Shown here: in pieces, positions 1 to 4,339 of the stretch | How positions within the stretch are numbered: position 1 is the first letter of the stretch | Layout: each line of letters starts with the position of its first letter | DNA from: Spirochaetota bacterium | GTDB lineage: Bacteria > Spirochaetota > Brevinematia > DTOW01 | Reading direction: 5' to 3' | DNA: 5,101 bases | NCBI GenBank assembly: GCA_028276145.1 | Contig: JAPYWX010000117.1 | Location: forward strand, 1 to 5,101 | The notes under the pieces: model-generated | Told to the model about the DNA's origin: nothing | Databases searched by the model: none | What the model saw: the letters and a program-made list of their open reading frames with translations, nothing else | Program-made: the position numbers and the translations under genes

Positions 1-974
1 GGTTTGATGATATTGTGATATTTTACGGAGAGGGGATATATGAATTATTTGGTAAGAGGATAGAAAATAGCTTGGAAGGTATAAAAATTATTGGTAGGTT
101 TGAAGGTAAGTCAAACAGGCTAGACGATATTTACGATATTGCGTTTAAAGTCCCTCAGACAAGTGTAATTATGGGAATTGGTGGTGGTAAGGTTATAGAT
201 ATTGCTAAGTATGTTGGGTATATAAGAAAAATACCAGTTATTACTTTCCCGACTGCTCCTTCTAATGACAGTATTTGTAGCCCGTTGTGTTCATTGATTG
301 TTGAGGGTAGGAGAACAACTGTACCGTCTAGAATTCCTTTTGGGGTTGTTGCTGATACGGAAATATTGGGTAGTGCTCCTGAGAGTTTTATATACTCAGG
401 TATTGGCGATATGGTTTCAAAAATAAGTGCCATATATGACTTAGATTTTGAGGAGGCTCATTCTGACATTAAACATGATGATTTTGCTAGAATGGTATCT
501 GAGAAATCTATTGATAGCCTTTTGTATTTTAGGACTGCTAACATTAGAGATGAAGAATTTCTCGGTAAATTGGTTGATTCACTTATAATGAGTGGTATTG
601 CTATGGAGCTTGAGGGTGATAGTGCCCCGGCTAGTGGTTCTGAGCATCTAATATCTCACGCATTGGATAAGATTTTGCCTAATCCACATTTACATGGTAT
701 ACAGGTTGGTTTAGCTACATACATTACTGTAAATGTACAGGACAATCCTCGTAAAGATGAGGTAAAAGAACTATTTGATGAAACAGGGTTTTGGAATTTC
801 GTTAGAAAAGAAAAGTTTAATGTTAATGCTTGGCTTTTAGCTATAGACAATGCACCTTCAATTAAGCCTAACAGATACACTACCATACATGTTGAGGAAA
901 TGAGAAAGGAAATGAAAGCATTTATCAAAAACGATGAAATTCTCAAGACTATATTTGTTGATGAAACATTATAA
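1..974 (+). CDS. egsA: glycerol-1-phosphate dehydrogenase (EgsA/AraM family), 5' end outside window
   Basis: Predicted cytosolic NAD(P)H-dependent enzyme that reduces dihydroxyacetone phosphate to sn-glycerol-1-phosphate, the backbone of archaeal-type ether lipids; in Bacillus the homologue AraM feeds PcrB. Numbering from the GTG at 15, I see the nucleotide-binding GGGKVIDIAKY at 56-66, TFPTAPSNDSICSP at 77-90, SGIGDMVSK at 128-136, ASGSEHLISHALD at 206-218 and HGIQVG at 227-232. Asp132, His211 and His227 sit where the family binds its metal (Zn in the archaeal enzymes). The frame is open to the left edge (first full codon at 3), and the residues just before the GTG read FDDIV, leading into the expected first beta strand. 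The GTG is therefore probably not the start, and about 15-30 N-terminal residues lie outside. It converges on the hydrolase gene and ends in an intrinsic terminator. Other iron-containing alcohol dehydrogenase relatives (e.g. glycerol dehydrogenase) fit less well. Confidence 0.88.
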   Translation, partial: FDDIVIFYGEGIYELFGKRIENSLEGIKIIGRFEGKSNRLDDIYDIAFKVPQTSVIMGIGGGKVIDIAKYVGYIRKIPVITFPTAPSNDSICSPLCSLIVEGRRTTVPSRIPFGVVADTEILGSAPESFIYSGIGDMVSKISAIYDLDFEEAHSDIKHDDFARMVSEKSIDSLLYFRTANIRDEEFLGKLVDSLIMSGIAMELEGDSAPASGSEHLISHALDKILPNPHLHGIQVGLATYITVNVQDNPRKDEVKELFDETGFWNFVRKEKFNVNAWLLAIDNAPSIKPNRYTTIHVEEMRKEMKAFIKNDEILKTIFVDETL

Positions 975-986
975 AATAAGTTTTTA

Positions 987-1018
987 AGGGATGCGTCAGC
1001 ATCCCTCTAGATTTTTTT
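987..1018 (+). terminator. intrinsic terminator after egsA-like gene
   Basis: A perfect 8-bp stem, AGGGATGC (987-994) with GCATCCCT (999-1006), closes a GTCA loop. CTAGA and then seven T (1012-1018) follow. It starts 12 nt past the stop codon. In the opposite direction no immediate U-run follows the stem, so it should act mainly on the plus strand. Confidence 0.88.
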
Positions 1019-1023
1019 GAAAG

Positions 1024-1047
1024 CTAATTAGCTTGAAAACTAATTAG
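1024..1047 (-). repeat. paired CTAATTAG palindromes at the 3' end of the hydrolase gene
   Basis: Two copies of the self-complementary octamer CTAATTAG (1024-1031 and 1040-1047) lie 8 nt apart and can pair as an 8-bp stem. The first copy is the core of a longer perfect palindrome, AAGCTAATTAGCTT (1021-1034). The second copy contains the TAG stop of the minus-strand hydrolase gene. On the minus strand the structure is followed by TCAAAAAAATC rather than U, so it is not a canonical terminator. It may cap the 3' end of the transcript. Confidence 0.4.
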
Positions 1048-1834
1048 AGTAAGAAGTTAAAAACTTCTTAACTTCATCGTAGAAAGTTTTGTAAACGAAT
1101 ATGTTTCCATGGTTTGCACCGTCAACTATAACTAGCTTTTTTGGCTCTTTCGCTTTGTCATAGTTTGTTTTACTCATCCAATATGGGACAGTAGTATCTT
1201 TATTCCCGTGTATGAGTAGCACAGGTACATTTATTCTATCAATTTTTGAAAAGTTGTCATATTTTCCGTTTAGTACCCAATCACCAGATATGCTGTATGT
1301 AGTATAGTAATCTGTCATATCATCCATTGATGTAAAGCCTGCTACTAGTATTAATCCTTTTGGTTTTATTTTTAATGTCGTTTCTATAGAAGTAGCGCTT
1401 CCTAGGGAGTACCCAACATAAAATATGTTATTGGTGTTTATGTTAGAAATTGATAAGACATATTTTACGATTGCTTCTGAATCGTTGTATAATCCTTCTT
1501 CTGTAGGTTTTCCTGTGCTTTTGCCAAATCCTCTATAGTCAAACATTACGAAGTTTACGCCCATATCTTGGAAAAGTGATGCTACATCTGTGAATTTATT
1601 CATTGAATAGCTGTTTCCATGAAAGAATATTACTGTGATGTTACTCATTGGGCTATTGGCAGGTGCAGGTATGAAGACACCATAAATAGTGTTTCCATCC
1701 ACTTCAACTGAAAAAACGTTTTGCTTATAGTAGTATTCATCTACTTTGTCTGGATTGTACAAAAGAGCACTATCAAGCGTACAGCTTGAGAGTACAACAA
1801 ACAAAAATACTAAAAGGTATATTGCCCTATTCAT
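1040..1834 (-). CDS. alpha/beta-hydrolase lipoprotein
   Basis: Predicted secreted, membrane-anchored serine hydrolase of 264 residues; the substrate is unknown. Residues 1-18 form a lipoprotein signal peptide: MNR, a hydrophobic run, then lipobox LSSC with the lipidated Cys18. The mature part has the alpha/beta-hydrolase order: oxyanion-hole HGN at 72-74, DYRGFGKSTG at 99-108, nucleophile elbow GYSLG at 141-145 (Ser143), acid-bearing loop HGNKDTTVP at 209-217 (Asp213), and catalytic His242 in GANHG. The closest look is the Bem46/ABHD13/YfhR-like peptidase-esterase group. All triad residues are present, so it should be active. The start is chosen at 1834 because AAGGAGG lies 6 nt upstream and the signal peptide then begins at residue 1; an in-frame start at 1870 would add 12 residues that spoil it. 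The gene overlaps the upstream lipoprotein gene by 8 nt (ATGAATAG), so it is probably cotranscribed and translationally coupled. Confidence 0.88.
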   Translation of the reverse strand: MNRAIYLLVFLFVVLSSCTLDSALLYNPDKVDEYYYKQNVFSVEVDGNTIYGVFIPAPANSPMSNITVIFFHGNSYSMNKFTDVASLFQDMGVNFVMFDYRGFGKSTGKPTEEGLYNDSEAIVKYVLSISNINTNNIFYVGYSLGSATSIETTLKIKPKGLILVAGFTSMDDMTDYYTTYSISGDWVLNGKYDNFSKIDRINVPVLLIHGNKDTTVPYWMSKTNYDKAKEPKKLVIVDGANHGNIFVYKTFYDEVKKFLTSYSN

Positions 1835-2489
1835 TTTTTGCCTCCTTATTACCAAATTTATAGGATGCACCTATGTAAATTGTTGGAAAGCCTATGCCTT
1901 GAAATCCTGTATTAACGAAAGTGGTTCTACCTACGCTGTTGAGTGACAGTTCTAGAGCAAGACCCCAATTTTCGTTTAATTTTATTATTCCTCCAGCTTT
2001 TACATTACCGTTGACATCAAGAGAGTTTCTTATAGGGAATACAACAATATCTCCACCTAAGTATAGATGTGATTTGTTATTCTCTCCTATTATGACAAAT
2101 AGACCTGTGTTACCGTAGAATTGGATTCCTTCGAAAAGTTTAGCCATAACCTGAGTGCCTAATAATCCTGTTAAATGTAAGTATGGTGAAAGGCTGTATA
2201 TTCTTCCTACGATTCCTGTGTCAATAAATAGTATTCCCATATAAAAAAATATTGGATAATTTCTTATGAAAAAGTTTAGGTCATCGGTTATACCGTATTT
2301 ATAGCCTATTTCTGGAAATGGTGTTATCATTACCCCGACTGTTGGAAAGCTTGAATAAACAGGTACGCCCAATGAGACAGAAACTTCGTGAGTTCCTTTC
2401 TTTATTATCTCTCCTCCCGGAGTGTAAGCACAAGAGTATGCAAATAGTAAAGAGAATAGAAATATAACTATGATTAATTTATTTTTCAT
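1827..2489 (-). CDS. predicted lipoprotein, beta-rich, possibly an outer-membrane barrel
   Basis: I do not recognise a named family. The 220-residue product begins with a lipoprotein signal peptide: MKNK, a hydrophobic stretch, then AYSC with Cys20 as the candidate lipidation site. The rest is made of alternating hydrophobic and polar strands with many Gly and aromatic residues and no helical membrane segment. The segment at 61-76 (IGYKYGITDDLNFFIR) looks like the strand-turn-strand of outer-membrane barrels, and IYIGASYKF (204-212) resembles a terminal barrel strand ending in Phe, followed by an 8-residue polar tail. Inference: an envelope protein, surface- or outer-membrane-associated. The start at 2489 has a strong Shine-Dalgarno (AGGAGGG, 4 nt upstream). 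It is the first gene of a two-gene operon with the hydrolase lipoprotein, which it overlaps by 8 nt. A role presenting or assisting that hydrolase is possible but unproved. Confidence 0.8.
   Translation of the reverse strand: MKNKLIIVIFLFSLLFAYSCAYTPGGEIIKKGTHEVSVSLGVPVYSSFPTVGVMITPFPEIGYKYGITDDLNFFIRNYPIFFYMGILFIDTGIVGRIYSLSPYLHLTGLLGTQVMAKLFEGIQFYGNTGLFVIIGENNKSHLYLGGDIVVFPIRNSLDVNGNVKAGGIIKLNENWGLALELSLNSVGRTTFVNTGFQGIGFPTIYIGASYKFGNKEAKNE
1841..1847 (-). promoter_or_regulatory. Shine-Dalgarno AAGGAGG deciding the hydrolase start
   Basis: On the minus strand AAGGAGG is followed by the 6-nt spacer CAAAAA and ATG at 1834. It lies inside the last codons of the upstream lipoprotein gene. It supports initiation at 1834 rather than at 1870. 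Confidence 0.85.
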
Positions 2490-2507
2490 TTCACCCTCCT
2501 TTTATTA

Positions 2508-2537
2508 ATTATCTTGTGAGTTTATTTAAAGGTTCAA
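2508..2537 (-). promoter_or_regulatory. candidate sigma70-type promoter for the lipoprotein operon
   Basis: Minus strand: TTGAAC (2537-2532), an 18-nt spacer, then GATAAT (2513-2508). The predicted transcript would start near 2501, leaving a short leader of about 12 nt that is nearly all Shine-Dalgarno. The same TTGAAC hexamer occurs in the candidate promoter at 4312-4339. In AT-rich DNA such matches arise easily by chance, so this is a moderate call. Confidence 0.4.
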
Positions 2538-2563
2538 ATTTATAGCAAGTTTGGTTTATGTTT

Positions 2564-2580
2564 GAGAGGTTTAACCTCTC
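2564..2580 (-). repeat. hairpin III of the intergenic cluster
   Basis: GAGAGGT (2564-2570) pairs with ACCTCTC (2574-2580) around a TTA loop, a 7-bp perfect stem. It shares its right edge with hairpin II. On the minus strand it is the last of the three, followed by AAACATAAACC with no U-run. Confidence 0.55.
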
Positions 2581-2605
2581 TTCATTCTCCAAGTGAGAAT
2601 GAAGA
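2579..2605 (-). repeat. hairpin II of the intergenic cluster
   Basis: A perfect 11-bp stem, TCTTCATTCTC (2579-2589) with GAGAATGAAGA (2595-2605), closes a CAAGT loop. It is the longest stem in the window. The loop plus one stem base (CAAGTG, 2590-2595) repeats the arm of hairpin I, so the two could also pair with each other. It sits in the 154-bp gap between the PilZ-GAF gene and the lipoprotein operon. Confidence 0.65.
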
Positions 2606-2619
2606 AGTGCTATTTAGTA

Positions 2620-2638
2620 CAAGTGTCCTAGGCACTTG
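2620..2638 (-). terminator. hairpin I, 3' end of the PilZ-GAF transcript (U-less terminator or processing stem)
   Basis: CAAGTGTC (2620-2627) pairs with GGCACTTG (2631-2638), including one G-T pair, around a CTA loop. It begins 5 nt after the stop codon of the minus-strand PilZ-GAF gene, the place expected for a terminator or a 3'-protecting stem. The following minus-strand sequence (TACTAAATAG) is not a U-tract, so it is not a canonical intrinsic terminator. Confidence 0.4.
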
Positions 2639-2643
2639 GTTAT

Positions 2644-3822
2644 TTAGTTTGATGTTATTGATATTAAAAATTGTTGGTCTTCTGGAGAGATGTAGGTGAA
2701 TTGGCATGCTATCCAGAGTTTTGAACTGTTTTTAGTAGTGTCTATTCTTATAACTTTCCCAATGGCTTGTATGTTTTTGTTTTGTATTTCTATGAAGAGC
2801 CTTAACGCATCTTCTACTTTTATTAACTTGCCTATTATTCCGTCTATTTCAAATCTTAATCCACCGCCACCTATGTCTATTACAGGTAGCTTTAGTTCTT
2901 TTGAGTTTTTTAGATTGTTTATCTTTTCTTTTATGTATGCTTCCGAGATTATTGAGCTAAGAGCGTCTAGATATACAACGTCTCTTAATGTAAATTTCCC
3001 AATGCTCTTTTTGCAGAATATGAAACCTATTGTGTCCCCCTTTATTCTTACTGGTACACATACAAAACTTCTAATGTTTTGTGACATGAATGTTGACCTA
3101 AGTTTCTTGATTTGCTCTAGTACTTTTGTTTCATCCCAGTTGGCTTTTTTCATATAGTCACCGTAGGTGACTATGTTGAAATTTTCATATGTTGTTATAT
3201 AGCTTTCTAGGTTTGTTGTGTCTTCAACAAGCAATGGTTTTTTGAAAATCATTGATATGATTGCTGAGGAGGGTAATGTCATTCCTCTCTTATAGAATAT
3301 GAAATCGTAGCTGTTACTCATTTTTGATATTTCTCTTAAAATCATGTTAACTATCTTCTTTAGGTCTGGGGTTTCTTTATCAAGTTCGGATTTTATGTCT
3401 CTTAGGTTTTCGGGGATTCCTTCTAATTCGGGTAGTCTCTCAATTTCACTTGTGTATTCAATAGGTTTTATGAAGGATATACTTACGAATGCTTGTCCGT
3501 AGACATTTTTTCTCGGGTATTTTCTTTGAGTCCAAATATCTATCCTCGCGGGTATCATTAAGAGGAGTACTGTGTCCTTTTGATTCAGAAGTTCTGTAGA
3601 GAAATGATAAGTTTTACCTTCAAAGTTGAATTCTATTTCTATCTCTGGTTTTTCTATATCGAACTTTGTTAGACAGTAAACTTCGAAACTGAATTCTCCT
3701 ACATATCTTACAATGCCTCTTGTTTTTTTATTTTGGTATATTACATCAATGTTTATGTTGGAAGCTCTAAGTCTTTTTAAGAACGAAAGTATTTTATTGG
3801 GGTCATCTATAAAGTTACTCAT
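2644..3822 (-). CDS. YcgR-like PilZ protein with an inserted GAF domain
   Basis: Predicted 392-residue cytoplasmic signalling protein. Residues ~15-95 form a beta-rich YcgR-N-like module. It leads into RKYPR (100-104), which matches the RxxxR half of the PilZ cyclic-di-GMP site. The second half appears only at 311-324 (KLPVIDIGGGGLRF), where DIGGGG (316-321) matches D/NxSxxG except for Gly in place of Ser. PilZ-like strands follow to the end. Between them, ~150-305, is a GAF-like domain: FVCVPVRIKGDTIGFIFC (253-270), then FTLRDVVYLDALSSIISEAY (277-296), the usual closing strand pair and helix. Inference: cyclic-di-GMP binding combined with a second small-ligand input. Similar spirochaetal proteins exist (possibly the DUF1577 group, from memory). 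ATG at 3822 overlaps the preceding stop by 8 nt (ATGAGTAA) and has no strong Shine-Dalgarno, so translational coupling is likely. No membrane segment or signal peptide is seen. Confidence 0.75.
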   Translation of the reverse strand: MSNFIDDPNKILSFLKRLRASNINIDVIYQNKKTRGIVRYVGEFSFEVYCLTKFDIEKPEIEIEFNFEGKTYHFSTELLNQKDTVLLLMIPARIDIWTQRKYPRKNVYGQAFVSISFIKPIEYTSEIERLPELEGIPENLRDIKSELDKETPDLKKIVNMILREISKMSNSYDFIFYKRGMTLPSSAIISMIFKKPLLVEDTTNLESYITTYENFNIVTYGDYMKKANWDETKVLEQIKKLRSTFMSQNIRSFVCVPVRIKGDTIGFIFCKKSIGKFTLRDVVYLDALSSIISEAYIKEKINNLKNSKELKLPVIDIGGGGLRFEIDGIIGKLIKVEDALRLFIEIQNKNIQAIGKVIRIDTTKNSSKLWIACQFTYISPEDQQFLISITSN

Positions 3823-4078
3823 TTTCTATTTCTAAAATTTTCGGATATATAACCTCTTCTTGTATATCTTGGTCAAATCTATAATCATATGAATAAACAA
3901 TTCTGACTCTTTTATTCAAATTATTTCTTATTTTATCTTCTGGTACTTCGCACAATACTTTGTAGTTTTCAATGAGAACATATTTAATCTTTTCGTAGGC
4001 TATGTAGTTTTTTATTACCTCGTAACTTTCGAATATGGGCTTCATATCATGATTAAGTGGCTCTAATAACTTTATCAA
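3815..4078 (-). CDS. small hypothetical protein upstream of the PilZ-GAF gene; start uncertain
   Basis: I do not recognise this 87-residue product. It reads as a soluble, charged protein: a probable helical first half (residues ~1-35) and a beta-like second half containing KRVRIVYSYDYRF (56-68), ending in an acidic tail. The listed start is a TTG at 4078 with only a weak GGAA nearby. The frame stays open upstream to 4186 and that stretch still reads like protein (PEALVRIPIKDFYDKFGKL just before the TTG), yet contains no ATG or GTG. The true N-terminus may therefore lie further upstream, reached through a frameshift from the crtZ-like fragment, or a rarer start codon is used. A shorter alternative is the ATG at residue 12. 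The stop overlaps the start of the PilZ-GAF gene by 8 nt, tying the two together in one operon and suggesting a related job. Confidence 0.6.
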   Translation of the reverse strand: MIKLLEPLNHDMKPIFESYEVIKNYIAYEKIKYVLIENYKVLCEVPEDKIRNNLNKRVRIVYSYDYRFDQDIQEEVIYPKILEIENE

Positions 4079-4091
4079 TTTTCCGAACTTA

Positions 4092-4280
4092 TCATAGAAA
4101 TCTTTTATCGGTATTCTTACTAAAGCTTCTGGTTTTTCTGAATTTTTTAGAAGAAGCCTTTTTTGTGTTTTTGTGGAGGTATTTACCTAATTTCCAAAGT
4201 ATTCCGTGCATAAAATACTTATGGGTAAGATAAGCCACAAACTCCATCAAAAAAGCGAATAAAGTAGCAAGTATTTTCAA
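4092..4280 (-). pseudogene. fragment resembling the N-terminus of a CrtZ-type beta-carotene hydroxylase
   Basis: A 62-codon frame begins at a TTG with no Shine-Dalgarno. Residues 12-29 (MEFVAYLTHKYFMHGILW) closely resemble the first membrane helix and first histidine box (HX4H, His20 and His25) of CrtZ-like fatty-acid-hydroxylase-family enzymes, from memory of the family. The second box, HX2HH, should fall at 32-36 but reads GKYLH, so two of three His are lost. After residue 41 the frame gives a very basic tail that looks out of frame. In the -1 frame the sequence continues KKGFF and then stops, echoing the GFFEKND motif that follows in the family. The later membrane helices and His boxes are absent. 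I infer a decayed remnant, or the 5' part of a frameshifted gene whose 3' part is the next small gene. A short functional membrane peptide is less likely. Confidence 0.45.
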
Positions 4281-4310
4281 AGCAACATTTTAATTTCAAA
4301 ATTCAAGATA

Positions 4311-4327
4311 AATTATAATTTATAATT
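4311..4327. repeat. AT-only inverted repeat in the divergent promoter region
   Basis: AATTATAA (4311-4318) and TTATAATT (4320-4327) are a perfect 8-bp inverted repeat around a single T. Because of the symmetry, TATAAT hexamers occur on both strands (plus 4314-4319 and 4321-4326; minus 4317-4312). It could supply -10 elements for both directions or be a regulator site. Confidence 0.5.
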
Positions 4328-4339
4328 ATTTGTGTTCAA
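4312..4339 (-). promoter_or_regulatory. candidate promoter for the minus-strand PilZ-GAF operon
   Basis: Minus strand: TTGAAC (4339-4334), a 16-nt spacer, then a perfect TATAAT (4317-4312). Transcription would begin near 4305 and run through the crtZ-like fragment into the small gene and the PilZ-GAF gene. The -35 hexamer abuts the start codon of the plus-strand gene at 4340. Confidence 0.45.
4314..4326 (+). promoter_or_regulatory. candidate -10 elements for the DUF523-DUF1722 gene
   Basis: Two TATAAT hexamers (4314-4319 and 4321-4326) precede the ATG at 4340. No convincing -35 sits 16-18 bp upstream of either. A start 6-7 nt after them would leave a leader of only about 7-14 nt with no Shine-Dalgarno, so the mRNA would be nearly leaderless. 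Confidence 0.3.

Noticed and set aside
155..433. Open frame on the minus strand inside the glycerol-1-phosphate dehydrogenase gene
   Set aside because: It lies wholly antisense to a gene with clear family motifs, has no Shine-Dalgarno and no recognisable protein features.
656..946. Second antisense open frame in the same gene
   Set aside because: Same reasoning; its hydrophobic look comes from complementing a helical, charged coding region.
975..1039. tRNA or other structured RNA gene in the convergent gap
   Set aside because: Only simple short stems are present, with no cloverleaf, and the stem-plus-T-run is explained as a terminator.
1835..1870. In-frame upstream start for the hydrolase gene (12 extra residues)
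   Set aside because: It would put a charged segment ahead of the signal peptide and lacks a Shine-Dalgarno, whereas the ATG at 1834 has AAGGAGG at ideal spacing.
1746..1946. Plus-strand open frame across the junction of the two lipoprotein genes
   Set aside because: It is antisense to two well-supported signal-peptide and C-terminal regions and has no start signal.
1921..2118. Plus-strand open frame inside the beta-rich lipoprotein gene
   Set aside because: It is antisense to a gene with a strong Shine-Dalgarno and a lipoprotein signal, and shows no features of its own.
2560..2643. CRISPR-like or tandem repeat array in the hairpin-rich gap
   Set aside because: The repeats are inverted and of different sequence, with no regular direct repeat and spacer pattern.
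2696..3157. Plus-strand open frame of 153 codons opposite the PilZ-GAF gene
   Set aside because: It is antisense to the GAF and PilZ motifs; its hydrophobic content reflects the complement of that coding sequence.
4158..4164. Functional programmed -1 frameshift
   Set aside because: The -1 frame terminates after three further codons and no stimulatory stem is evident just downstream, so a remnant or an indel explains it better. It is kept only as a finding to check.
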